The notes: a model not told the origin generated them from the sequence alone. 64,000 bases of DNA from Nocardia asteroides (GCF_900637185.1 NZ_LR134352.1:5322001-5386000); one strand, 5' to 3'; positions 18,357 to 26,489 are shown, counted from the first letter of the stretch. Program-made: numbers and translations.

Positions 18357-19079
18357 GTGGAGAACAACGCGCCGATCCGTCTCGCCGCCGCCGCCGACCT
18401 GCACCTGCGACCCGCGGTCGCCGGCCGGTTCCGGCCCGACCTGCTGAACCTGGCCGGTCACGCCGACCTGCTCGTACTGGCCGGGGATCTCACCGACGGC
18501 GGCACCGTCGCCAATATGGAGCTGCTGTGCGCCGAACTGACCGGTCTCCCGATCCCGACCGTCGCCGTCCTGGGCAATCACGACCACGACGAGCACCTCG
18601 GCGACCTGATCACCCGCCGGCTCACCAGTCTGGGAATCGTTGTCCTGGAAGGTGATTCGACGGTGATCACCATCCGCGGCCGCCGCATCGGCGTCGCCGG
18701 GGTGATGGGCGGCTCCGGCGGTTTCCCCGGCCACCCCGGCGACCCCACCACCGGATCCGCCGAACACCGCGCTCGCATGCTCCGCGGCCCGGCCGACGCC
18801 GCCCGCCTCCACCGAGCCCTGGACACCCTGGACTGCGACACCCGCGTCGCCGTCACCCACTTCTCCCCCGTCGTGGACACCCTCGTCGGCGAACCCGTCC
18901 GCATCTACCCCGGCCTCGGCTGCGCCGCCCTCGCCGACGCGATCGACGCGACCACCACCTTGGCCCTGCACGGCCACGCCCACGCGGGCACCGAACACGG
19001 CCGCACCCCCGGCGGCGTCCCCGTCCGCAACGTCTCCCACCCGGTCCTGCGCCGCACCTACGCCGTCTACGAGCTGTGA
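18357..19079 (+). CDS. Calcineurin-like metallophosphoesterase
   Basis: 240 residues with the full metallophosphoesterase motif set: D-L-H (AADLHLRP), GDLTDGG, GNHDHDEH, and a C-terminal ALHGHAHAG (GHxH). It is cytoplasmic, with no signal peptide. Substrate unknown. The start is a GTG at 18357; a TTGACA hexamer sits at 18322-18327 without a convincing -10. It is divergent from the FAAL operon over a 174-base gap and may share regulation with it, but no functional link can be shown. It faces the NUDIX gene convergently. Confidence 0.85.
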   Translation: MENNAPIRLAAAADLHLRPAVAGRFRPDLLNLAGHADLLVLAGDLTDGGTVANMELLCAELTGLPIPTVAVLGNHDHDEHLGDLITRRLTSLGIVVLEGDSTVITIRGRRIGVAGVMGGSGGFPGHPGDPTTGSAEHRARMLRGPADAARLHRALDTLDCDTRVAVTHFSPVVDTLVGEPVRIYPGLGCAALADAIDATTTLALHGHAHAGTEHGRTPGGVPVRNVSHPVLRRTYAVYEL

Positions 19080-19089
19080 CCTGCCGGTA

Positions 19090-19106
19090 CCCGCCGCGTG
19101 GGCGGG
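19090..19106. terminator. Small hairpin between convergent genes
   Basis: CCCGCC, 5-base loop, GGCGGG directly between the metallophosphoesterase stop (19079) and the NUDIX stop (19107). A weak 6-base-pair bidirectional terminator candidate. Confidence 0.3.
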
Positions 19107-19736
19107 CTAGGGCTCGTTCTCGGTGAAGGCCCAGACGACGGCGGGGCGGCCGGTGGCTTTGACGCGGCGGCGTTCGCCGGTGCGGTCGAGGCCGGGGATG
19201 GTGGCGAGGGTGCGGTTGAGGTTGGCGGGGTCGGGGCGGGTGCCGTGCAGGGAGGTGCTGAGGTCGACCGCGCGGGTGGCGGGGAACTCGGCGCCGGCCA
19301 GGGCGCGGGTGAGGGGCAGGTCCTTCCAGAGCATGCCCGCGAGCAGGGCCCGGCTGGTGTCGACAATGCGGTTGTGGTCGAAGGCCAGCGGCGGTACCGC
19401 GTCGAATTCGGCCCACTCGGCCGGGCTCTCGTGCTCGGCGACCACGGCCCACATCGCGATCGACAGCGTAGGGCCGCGGGGATCGCGGTGCGGTTCGTCG
19501 AAGGTGACGAGCTGACCGACCGCGCCGATCGCTTCGGTGGGGACCCCGAGTTTGGTGTGCACCGCGCGGCGGGCGGCGTCGGCCAGCCGCTCACCACGGC
19601 CGAGCAGGACGCCGGGCAGGGCGAGTTCACCGGTGAACGGCTCGAACTCGCGCGGGGCGATACCGACGCGCACGCTGCTGTCGGCATCCCAGCAGCGCAA
19701 CGTCACGACATCGATCGATACGACGGATTGCTCCAC
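19107..19736 (-). CDS. NrtR-like regulator: degenerate NUDIX domain plus C-terminal winged helix
   Basis: 209 residues. The N-terminal domain has a NUDIX fold pattern, but the box at about 42-64 reads PGVLLGRGERLADAARRAVH followed by TKLGV: the REUxEE catalytic residues are replaced by R-A-V-x-T-K, so hydrolysis is unlikely. The C-terminal 60 residues (ANLNRTLATI..TGRPAVVWAF) match the winged helix of NrtR-type regulators, which use a NUDIX domain to sense ADP-ribose-like ligands. The start is a GTG at 19736; no in-frame ATG is near. It is the last gene of a putative leftward operon with the PurA-like and vWA genes, after a 118-base gap holding a hairpin. It is the obvious candidate to bind the palindrome at 22180-22199. 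Confidence 0.75.
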   Translation of the reverse strand: MEQSVVSIDVVTLRCWDADSSVRVGIAPREFEPFTGELALPGVLLGRGERLADAARRAVHTKLGVPTEAIGAVGQLVTFDEPHRDPRGPTLSIAMWAVVAEHESPAEWAEFDAVPPLAFDHNRIVDTSRALLAGMLWKDLPLTRALAGAEFPATRAVDLSTSLHGTRPDPANLNRTLATIPGLDRTGERRRVKATGRPAVVWAFTENEP

Positions 19737-19789
19737 GTCGGCCCATCCTGCCTCGAGCGGGCCCCGGATGCGAAGCTCCGGTCGTCGCA

Positions 19790-19824
19790 CCGGACATCGC
19801 GGAGCCCCGGTCCGCGATGTCCGG
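19790..19824 (-). terminator. Perfect 14-bp hairpin between PurA-like and NUDIX genes
   Basis: Arms 19790-19803 and 19811-19824 are perfectly complementary around a 7-base loop. The structure lies 30 bases after the PurA-like stop and 54 bases before the NUDIX start. It may terminate or attenuate the operon so that the regulator is made at a lower level, or mark the end of the transcript; there is no U-tract. Confidence 0.65.
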
Positions 19825-19854
19825 CATCGCCGACGACATCCGCCGTCCGCGCTG

Positions 19855-21183
19855 TCACCGTGCTCGTCCACCGGGCACGGCGACGGCATCGGCGAGCACC
19901 GGATCGACTGTCCGTTCTCCCGCCGTGCCCACACTGAGCAGCGCTTCGTCACGCACGACGCGGTCGCGACGGTCCGGACCGTGCCCGGTGAGCGCGACCG
20001 GGAGGCCGAGACGAGCGGCCAGCCAGTCCGCCGGATCCGTCTCGACCGGGACGAGGACCGGGGTCGCCGCCGACAGCTGGGCGGTGAGCCGCTCCTGGTG
20101 TTCGAGATCACGCCACCGGCCGGGCGTCAGCGCGGTGACGACACCGTCGGGGGTGTCGTATGCGACTGCGGCACAGATCGTTCCGGGCACGTCGAGGTGG
20201 TTGACCACGAGTCCGTCGATCCCACCGCACACCTCCACCGCGTACCGCAGCAGAATCGGATCGAGGTGCCCCTGCCGGAACGCGCCCTGATACGGCCCGG
20301 TCCCGTTGTGCGGCTCGGGATACCCGAGCGCCGCCTCGGTGGGGAACGGTCCGGCGCCGTGCCGGGTCATATAGGACCGGGTCACGCCGAGAACTGTTGC
20401 CGTGCCACCGATCCCGGCGACGAGTGCCCTGGCGTGCCGCGGCTCGACGGTCGACCAGGTGGTGTGCGGGTGGAACCCGCGCCACTCGTCGAGCAGCACC
20501 CCCTGCGCCCCTTCGAACACCAGCCTGCCGCGCTCCGCCGCCCGCCCGAGTTCGCCCGCGTCGGTGATGCGTACGGCGCGGGCGAACTCGCCGTACATCG
20601 CGACCAGCGCGTCGACGGTTTCGTATCCGTGCGCGCTCGGCTCGATCAGCGCGGCGTAGTGCGCGGCCAGGCGATCCAGTTTGCCGCGCAGCACGTCGGG
20701 CGTGCGGCAGTCGGCCACCGTCGGCGCGTCGTGTTCCAGTGCGTACCAGGCGGTTTCGCCGATCCCGCGACCGCAGGATCCGTGCCGCGAGGAACCCCTC
20801 GCGTCTTCGCGCGCACGGTTGGCCGCGATGTGGATCGGCGTGGTGAGCAGGGCGCGCCCGTCGACGGCGAGCAACCCCAGCGGGTCGGGCACGCCCGCCG
20901 CGGCCAGCCGCTCGGACTCGGCCGCGAGGGCGATCGGCTCCACCAGCACGCGCTCGGAGAGCAGGGTGGGCACCCCGTGGAAGGTGCCCGCCCCGAACTG
21001 GGCGAAGGTGTGTTGCCGGTCGCCGGCGACCACGGTGTGCGCTGCCTGCGCGCCGCCGTTGAACCGCACGACCGCCGCCACCTCGAGCCCGGCCTCCGGG
21101 GCGCACAGCCAGTCGACCGTGGCGCCCTTGCCCGCGTCGCCGAAGCCGAGATCGACGACGATGATGTGCCGTGCGCCGCTCAT
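19855..21183 (-). CDS. Divergent adenylosuccinate synthetase-like enzyme
   Basis: 442 residues. It carries the PurA fold markers: DLGFGDAGKGATVDW (GDxGKG at 15-20, keeping the catalytic Asp16), RFNGGAQAAHTVV (keeping the catalytic His49), SCGRGIGETAWY, LVFEGAQGVLLDEWRG, and RHGAGPFPTE. In housekeeping PurA the later aspartate-binding loop reads TTTGRPRR; here the aligned stretch is NGTGPYQGAFRQGHLDP, without the arginine pair. The first step (GTP-dependent phosphorylation of a purine nucleotide) may be kept while the amino donor differs. ATG 21183 has AAGAGGAA upstream; an in-frame extension to 21240 is not needed. It lies 25 bases after the vWA gene. Not the housekeeping purA by sequence; substrate unknown. 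Confidence 0.8.
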   Translation of the reverse strand: MSGARHIIVVDLGFGDAGKGATVDWLCAPEAGLEVAAVVRFNGGAQAAHTVVAGDRQHTFAQFGAGTFHGVPTLLSERVLVEPIALAAESERLAAAGVPDPLGLLAVDGRALLTTPIHIAANRAREDARGSSRHGSCGRGIGETAWYALEHDAPTVADCRTPDVLRGKLDRLAAHYAALIEPSAHGYETVDALVAMYGEFARAVRITDAGELGRAAERGRLVFEGAQGVLLDEWRGFHPHTTWSTVEPRHARALVAGIGGTATVLGVTRSYMTRHGAGPFPTEAALGYPEPHNGTGPYQGAFRQGHLDPILLRYAVEVCGGIDGLVVNHLDVPGTICAAVAYDTPDGVVTALTPGRWRDLEHQERLTAQLSAATPVLVPVETDPADWLAARLGLPVALTGHGPDRRDRVVRDEALLSVGTAGERTVDPVLADAVAVPGGRAR

Positions 21184-21208
21184 CACAGTTCCTCTTCCCT
21201 CTCGTCGG

Positions 21209-22156
21209 TCAGTGCCCGGGCGGCAGGGCCCGCAGGCCACGGGCGGGCTGCGCGCCCAGCGCCCGGCCCACCGCGTCGGCCTCGTCGACCGACCCCACGT
21301 CGCGCAGATCCGCCAGGCCGGTGTCGACGTCGACCCGGTCCTCCCCCAGGCCGATGGTCAGCGCGATGAGTTCGCACACCGCGCCCGGGTCGTCGAGCTT
21401 CAGGAAGTTCTGCCCGAGCAGTCCCCGCCAGTGTTCGGCGATCTCCGGATCCCGGTAGTACGAGGACTGATTCGGCAGGATGTAGTACACGTGCCAGCGT
21501 TCGGCCAGTTCGCGATAGATCGACTCCACCGACACGTCGCGGCGCACGTGATCGCCGATCACCGACCGAATGTGCCGGGCGGCCAGGCGCGGCTTGTTCA
21601 GCTCGTCGCCGATGACGAACAGGTATCCGCGCTTGCCGCGCTTGTCCCACGCGTCGGTCGCCGTGTACTGGGTCATGAAATAGGCGGCCAGCTCGTAGCT
21701 TTCGGACTTCTGGCCGCCCCCGCCGCCTTCGAGCAGGATGGCGCGCAGCTGCTCGTCCATCCGGTTGTCGGACTCGAACTGCCCGATCTGCAACGGCACC
21801 CGGTCGGTGTCGGCGTCGCCGATCGCGCCGAACAGGATCTGCGGATCCTGGGCGTAGCCCTTGCTCTTCAGCAGTCCGTGCAGCTTGCCGAGCTTGTCCT
21901 GCATGATCCGCGGCACCCTTCCCATCGAGCCGGTGACGTCGAACAGCACCGCCACCGGCAGCGAGTTCCCGTGCTCGGCCGAGTCCCGGCATTCGCGCAC
22001 ACCCACCCCGAACGGGTCGAGCAGCGGGTGCGCGCACCAGCTCTCGTACGGCCGCTCCCGCATCTGCGCGGTGTAGCCGAAATCGTCCTCCCCGGCCCGT
22101 GCCCGGAACGTCTTACCCGCCCGGTACGCCGTGTCGTCCCAGTGTCCGTACCCCAT
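21209..22156 (-). CDS. von Willebrand factor A domain protein
   Basis: 315 residues, no signal peptide. LPVAVLFDVTGSMGRVP places a MIDAS-type metal site at about 73-77 (D-V-T-G-S; the first serine of DxSxS is threonine). Further blocks are ILFGAIGDADTDRVPLQIGQFESD, an acidic-glycine LLEGGGGGQKSESYE, and YLFVIGDELNKP, which fit the rest of a vWA fold. It is cytoplasmic and probably binds a partner protein through a metal ion. First gene of the operon with the PurA-like and NUDIX genes; ATG 22156 has GAGAGGGAG upstream and the promoter/operator at 22180-22217. Confidence 0.8.
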   Translation of the reverse strand: MGYGHWDDTAYRAGKTFRARAGEDDFGYTAQMRERPYESWCAHPLLDPFGVGVRECRDSAEHGNSLPVAVLFDVTGSMGRVPRIMQDKLGKLHGLLKSKGYAQDPQILFGAIGDADTDRVPLQIGQFESDNRMDEQLRAILLEGGGGGQKSESYELAAYFMTQYTATDAWDKRGKRGYLFVIGDELNKPRLAARHIRSVIGDHVRRDVSVESIYRELAERWHVYYILPNQSSYYRDPEIAEHWRGLLGQNFLKLDDPGAVCELIALTIGLGEDRVDVDTGLADLRDVGSVDEADAVGRALGAQPARGLRALPPGH

Positions 22157-22179
22157 GTGAACCGCTCCCTCTCACTCGC

Positions 22180-22217
22180 GTTGTTTTAGTCTAAACAACC
22201 AAAACAAGCACCGTCAA
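22180..22217 (-). promoter_or_regulatory. Promoter with palindromic operator upstream of the vWA operon
   Basis: On the minus strand TTGACG (22217-22212) and TAGACT (22193-22188) form a good -35/-10 pair with an 18-base spacer. The palindrome GTTGTTTTAGTCTAAACAAC (22180-22199) has perfect 7-base arms around a 6-base centre and places the -10 element in its middle. A further half-site-like CAAAACAAG follows at 22200-22207. A repressor bound here would block the promoter. The NrtR-like protein encoded in the operon is the candidate. Confidence 0.75.
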
Positions 22218-22249
22218 GAGGTTCTGTACCTTTCGACCAAAACCTGCGC

Positions 22250-22279
22250 GACCCCGGCGCCGCCACCGGCGCCGGGGTC
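22250..22279 (-). terminator. Hairpin terminator of the ABC-F gene
   Basis: A perfect 13-base-pair stem (22250-22262 with 22267-22279) and CCAC loop begins 7 bases after the ABC-F stop codon. It isolates that gene from the promoter of the vWA operon. Confidence 0.85.
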
Positions 22280-22285
22280 ACCGGG

Positions 22286-23863
22286 CTATTCGCTCAGCCC
22301 GTCGGGGGTGAGTTCCAGGGTGCGGGTCACCCCGATCTCGTCGAGGAACCGCGCGTCGTGGCTGACCACGATCAGCGCACCCTCGAAGGAGGCCAGCGCC
22401 TGGGTCAGGTGGGCCAGGCTCGGGAGGTCGAGGTTGTTGGTCGGTTCGTCGAGCATCAGCAGCTTCGGTGCGGGTTCGGCCAGCAGCAGCGTGGCCAGCG
22501 CCGCGCGCAACCGCTCCCCGCCCGACAGGGCCGAGGCCGCGATGTCGGCGTCGGTTCCCCGGAACAGGAAGCGCGCCAGCTGACCCCGGATCTGTTCGGC
22601 ACCCGCGTGCGGCGCGGCCGCGGCGACATTGTCGAACACGCTGCGGTCCTCGTCGAACACGTCCAGCCGCTGCGGCAGCAACCGCCACGGCACTTTCGGC
22701 CCCTCGGCCACGATCCGGCGCAGCAGGGTCGACTTACCCGCGCCGTTGCGACCCGTCAGCGCGATCCGTTCCGGCCCGCTCACCCGCAGATCCACCACCG
22801 GCCCGTTGGCCAGCCGCGCCCGTTCCAGCACCACGACATCCTGCCCCGGATAGAGCCGGGTGCCGGGCAACTCGATGCGCACCTCCCGGTCGGCCCGCAC
22901 CAATTCCTCGGCCTGGCCCAGGGTTTCGCGGGCGGTGTCGAGCTTGTCGATATGCGAGTTGCGCAGTTTGCCCGCCGACACCTCGGCGGCGTTCTTGCGC
23001 AGCCCGGCCACGATCTTGGGCACCCGCTTGTTGTCCTGCATCTTCTGCGCGAAGCGCGCCCTGCGGTCGAGCTTCGTGCGCGCCTCGACCAGCTCGCGCG
23101 CCTGCCTGCGGACATCGCTGCGGGCATCGCGCACCGCCGCGCGGGCCGCCTCCTGCTCCTGTTCGACGATCCGTTCGTACTCACCGAAATTGCCACCGAA
23201 CATGCGGATCTCGCCCGCCCTGAGCTCGGCGATCCCGTCCATCCGGTCCAGCAGGTCCCGGTCGTGGCTGACCACGAGCACGGTGCCGGCGAACTGGCGG
23301 ATCACCTCGTAGAGCCGCGCGCGGGCGACGCTGTCGAGATTGTTGGTCGGTTCGTCGAGCAGCAGCACGTCGGGTTCGCGCAGCAGTTCGGCGACCAGCC
23401 CGAGCAGCACGGTCTCGCCACCGGAGAGCGTGTCGAGGGTGCGGTCGAGATCGGCGGCGGAGCCGGCGACGTAGTCGAGGCCGAGCTTGCCGAGCAGCGC
23501 GATGGCCTCGTCCTCGATCTGCCAGCTGGTGCCGACGACGTCGAAGTCGTCGGGTTCGCCGAGACCGCTCTCGATACGCCCCAGCGCGGCCCTGACCTCG
23601 GCGATACCGAGCACCGCGTCCACGCGCTGTCCGGTCTGCATGCCGAGGTCCTGGCGCAGGTAGCCGAGCCGGCCGGGCACTGTGACCGACCCGCGCGCCG
23701 GGCGCAGCGCGCCGGTGATCAAGCGCAGCAGGGTGGACTTGCCCGCCCCGTTGCCGCCGACCAGGCCGACGTGACCGGGGCCGAGCACGGCGTCGAGCCC
23801 GTCGAATACGACGGTGCCGTCCGGCCAGGAAAAAGTGAGATCGGACAGAGAAACAGAGACCAT
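22286..23863 (-). CDS. ABC-F family ATPase (ribosome-associated type)
   Basis: 525 residues with two ABC ATPase domains and no membrane segment. Walker A GGNGAGKST is at 36-44; signature LSGGE and Walker B LLLDEPTNNLDS follow, then a charged interdomain linker (about 235-310, rich in Arg/Ala/Glu), a second Walker A (TGRNGAGKST), LSGGERLRAALATLLLAEP and LMLDEPTNNLD. ABC-F proteins act on the ribosomal E site as translation factors or antibiotic-protection proteins; which applies here is open. Expression as a single gene with its own terminator is compatible with a resistance-type ABC-F. ATG 23863 has GAGGTG 8 bases upstream; an in-frame GTG at 23893 is an alternative. The 238 bases to the divergent flavoprotein gene hold both promoters, not resolved. 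Confidence 0.88.
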   Translation of the reverse strand: MVSVSLSDLTFSWPDGTVVFDGLDAVLGPGHVGLVGGNGAGKSTLLRLITGALRPARGSVTVPGRLGYLRQDLGMQTGQRVDAVLGIAEVRAALGRIESGLGEPDDFDVVGTSWQIEDEAIALLGKLGLDYVAGSAADLDRTLDTLSGGETVLLGLVAELLREPDVLLLDEPTNNLDSVARARLYEVIRQFAGTVLVVSHDRDLLDRMDGIAELRAGEIRMFGGNFGEYERIVEQEQEAARAAVRDARSDVRRQARELVEARTKLDRRARFAQKMQDNKRVPKIVAGLRKNAAEVSAGKLRNSHIDKLDTARETLGQAEELVRADREVRIELPGTRLYPGQDVVVLERARLANGPVVDLRVSGPERIALTGRNGAGKSTLLRRIVAEGPKVPWRLLPQRLDVFDEDRSVFDNVAAAAPHAGAEQIRGQLARFLFRGTDADIAASALSGGERLRAALATLLLAEPAPKLLMLDEPTNNLDLPSLAHLTQALASFEGALIVVSHDARFLDEIGVTRTLELTPDGLSE

Positions 23864-24101
23864 GCGGATCACCTCGAGGTGCGACGGATACACGGTGCGC
23901 GGAATGCGGACCGTCCGGGAGCGCTACCTCAAGAAATCAACGCGTGACTCCGATCGCCGGGAACAAGACCATTCATTGATAACACCTCGCGTCGCCCTCG
24001 CGCCACCCCCTTTTCTGCGGCCGTGAGCCCGCTCACCCGGCCCCCGGTGTTGCGGTCCGGCTCACTTATCGTGGAGGCGCACACCGAGGAGGGGATGGGA
24101 A

Positions 24102-25208
24102 GTGAGCGCTGACGTCGTCATCGTCGGCGCGGGATACGCCGGGATCAGCGCGGCCAAACGGCTGGCCGCTGCCGACGGTGTCCGTGTCGCGATGGTGAAC
24201 CCGAGCCCGTACTTCGTCGAACGCATCCGGCTGCACCAGTATCTGGCGGGCACCCACCCGGCCCGGCGTCCGTTGCGAGCCGTCCTACCTGCCCGCGTCG
24301 AGCTGATCGTCGACACCGTCACCGCGATCGACGAGCGAAATCACCTGCTGCACACCGGCTCCGGACGCGAACTGCGATACGGGCACCTGGTCTACTCCCC
24401 CGGCAGTCATTCCGACGCCCACGACATCCGGGGCGCCGCCGCGCACGCGGTGTCGCTGGGCACCTGGGCCGAGGCCGAACACGCCCGCGCGCGGCTGCGG
24501 GCCCTGCCGCCCACCGCGACGGTGACGGTGATCGGTGGCGGGCTCACCGGCATCGAGGTCGCCGCCGAGCTGGCCGAAACCCGTTCGGCGCGGGTGCGTC
24601 TGGTGACCGGTGAGCTCGGGCACAGCGTCTCCCCGGCGGCCCGGGCCCTCGTGCGGCTCGCGCTGACGGAGCTGGGCGTGAGTGTCACCGAGCAGGTGGC
24701 GGTGGCCGAGGTCGGCGACCGGAAGGTGACGCTCACCGACGGGACGGTGCTGTCCACCGATCTCGCCGTCGCGACCACCGCGTTCGCGCCCTCGGATCTG
24801 GCCCGCGGCAGCGGCATGGAAGTCGACGGGTCCGGGGCGCTACTGGTCGACCAGAACCTGGTCAGCACCAGCTCACCGGCGATCGTCGGCGCGGGCGACG
24901 GGGTCGCGCTGGCCACCGCCCCGCTGCGGATGAGCTGCCAGGCCGCCATCCCCGCCGGGATCCACGCCGCCGAGACGGTGCTGCGCCTGCGCTCGGGCCA
25001 TACACCGAAACCTCTGCGCCGCAAGTACATCGGGCAGGCGGTGAGCCTGGGCCGGAAGAACGCGCTGGTCCAGTTCACCGATTTCACCGACCGCCCGCTC
25101 CCCCACCTGGTCCTCACCCGTGGCGAGGCCGCGCTGGTCAAGGAGCAGATCAGCCGGGCCACCATCAGCGCGGGGCAACTCGGACCGGTGCGTTACCGCT
25201 GGTCCTGA
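24102..25208 (+). CDS. NAD(P)/FAD-dependent oxidoreductase (type II NADH dehydrogenase-like)
   Basis: 368 residues. The N-terminal FAD motif is VVIVGAGYAGISAAKRL (4-20) and a second dinucleotide motif VTVIGGGLTGIEVAAEL lies near 143-159, followed by the second FAD contact (SPAIVGAGDGVAL). The order is that of the pyridine nucleotide-disulphide reductase family without a redox CxxxxC, as in NDH-2 and related flavoproteins. It lacks the clear C-terminal membrane helix of NDH-2, so it may be soluble. GTG start at 24102 with GAGGAGGGG upstream. Divergent from the ABC-F gene, 75 bases before a GNAT gene on the same strand. Confidence 0.85.
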   Translation: MSADVVIVGAGYAGISAAKRLAAADGVRVAMVNPSPYFVERIRLHQYLAGTHPARRPLRAVLPARVELIVDTVTAIDERNHLLHTGSGRELRYGHLVYSPGSHSDAHDIRGAAAHAVSLGTWAEAEHARARLRALPPTATVTVIGGGLTGIEVAAELAETRSARVRLVTGELGHSVSPAARALVRLALTELGVSVTEQVAVAEVGDRKVTLTDGTVLSTDLAVATTAFAPSDLARGSGMEVDGSGALLVDQNLVSTSSPAIVGAGDGVALATAPLRMSCQAAIPAGIHAAETVLRLRSGHTPKPLRRKYIGQAVSLGRKNALVQFTDFTDRPLPHLVLTRGEAALVKEQISRATISAGQLGPVRYRWS

Positions 25209-25283
25209 CCGCTGTCGGCGGGAGGCGCTAGCCTGGCACTCGGGCGACGATCGTCGACCTCGGACGAGGACCGGAGGACTGCG

Positions 25284-25898
25284 ATGGCGGAGCCGAGACG
25301 AGTACGGGCGGCCGGGCCGGACGATGTTCGCGCCGCGGGCGACGCGCTGGGCGCGGCGTTCCAGCACGACCCGGTGATGAGCTGGATCCTGCCCGACGAA
25401 CGCAGACGCGCCACCGGCCTGCCCCGGTTCTTCCACACGATGGCCAAGCACGTCTTCGTCCCGGCGGCCGCCTCCGACCTCGCCGTCGACGCCGACGGCA
25501 CCGTCGTCGGCGCCGCGCTGTGGACCCCGCCGAACCATCCCGAGGCGGGACCGGCTGCCGACCTGCGGATGCTGCCCGGCCTGGTCCGCGCGCTCGGACG
25601 ACGGCTCGGCGCGGGCAAGACGGTCGGCGATCTGATCCGCAAGCACCACCCCACCACCCCGCACTGGTACCTGGCGATGCTGGGCACCACGCCCGCGGCC
25701 CGGGGCGGCGGCTACGGCCACGCCCTGCTGCGCGCGCGGCTGGACCGCGTCGACGCCGAGGGCGCGGCCGCCTACCTGGAGTCGAGCAACCCCGACAACA
25801 TCGGCTACTACGAGCGTTTCGGGTTCACCGTCACCGGGGAGATCACCATCCCCGGCGGTCCGACGCTGTGGCCGATGTGGCGCGCCGCTACAGCGTGA
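25284..25898 (+). CDS. GNAT-family N-acetyltransferase
   Basis: 204 residues. The acetyl-CoA-binding motif appears as LGTTPAARGGGYGHALL (about 136-152, R-G-x-G-x-G/A), followed by AYLESSNPDNIGYYERFGFTV, the C-terminal hallmark of GNAT proteins. Substrate unknown. The end overlaps the convergent apt gene by 11 bases, with no room for a terminator between them. Confidence 0.88.
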   Translation: MAEPRRVRAAGPDDVRAAGDALGAAFQHDPVMSWILPDERRRATGLPRFFHTMAKHVFVPAAASDLAVDADGTVVGAALWTPPNHPEAGPAADLRMLPGLVRALGRRLGAGKTVGDLIRKHHPTTPHWYLAMLGTTPAARGGGYGHALLRARLDRVDAEGAAAYLESSNPDNIGYYERFGFTVTGEITIPGGPTLWPMWRAATA

Positions 25899-26460
25899 CG
25901 ATCGAGGTCACCGGGTAGTCGCCCTGGTGCTCGCGGCCCTTCAGGAACTCCAGTTCGAGCACCACGGCGGCCGCGACCACCTCGGCACCGACCTCGGTGA
26001 ACAGCGCGGCCGCGGCGGCCAGGGTGCCGCCGGTGGCGAGCACGTCGTCGAGCAGCAGGATGCGCTTGCCCGCCAGGTCGACCCCGTCGGCGGGGATTTC
26101 CAGTGCGGCGGAACCGTATTCGAGCTGGTACTCGCGCGACACCACCGGCGGCGGCAGCTTGCCGCCCTTGCGGATGGCCAGCACACCGGTGCCCAGGGTG
26201 GCGGCGACGCCGGCACCGAGCAGGAAGCCGCGCGCGTCGACGCCGGCCACCAGGTCCACATCGGCGGCAACGGCGGCGAAGCAGTCGACGACGGCGCGGA
26301 AACCCTCGGCGTCGGCGAACACGGGCGTCAGATCGGCGAAACGCACACCCGGCGTGGGGAAGTCGTCGTGCCAGCGGGTCAATCGGTTGACCGCGTCGGC
26401 GGCCTTACCCGCCCGCTCGACCGCCTGGTCGTCGGATTCGACCACCGCGTGCTTGCTCAT
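25888..26460 (-). CDS. apt: Adenine phosphoribosyltransferase
   Basis: 190 residues. FPTPGVRFADLTPVFAD and the PRPP-binding loop RILLLDDVLATGGTLAAA are diagnostic of Apt, which converts adenine and PRPP to AMP. VAGVDARGFLLGAGVA and IRKGGKLP also fit. ATG 26460 has GAGAGGTG upstream. It lies downstream of the secF-lipoprotein genes, as in mycobacteria, but the rel gene expected next is 15 kb away. Confidence 0.95.
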   Translation of the reverse strand: MSKHAVVESDDQAVERAGKAADAVNRLTRWHDDFPTPGVRFADLTPVFADAEGFRAVVDCFAAVAADVDLVAGVDARGFLLGAGVAATLGTGVLAIRKGGKLPPPVVSREYQLEYGSAALEIPADGVDLAGKRILLLDDVLATGGTLAAAAALFTEVGAEVVAAAVVLELEFLKGREHQGDYPVTSIVTL

Positions 26461-26489
26461 CGACACCTCTCCGTCACATCCACCGCTAC

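Noticed and set aside
23870..23881. CACCTCGAGGTG palindrome over the ABC-F ribosome-binding site as a riboregulatory switch
   Set aside because: It can form only a 4-base-pair stem with a 4-base loop, and no leader peptide was convincing.
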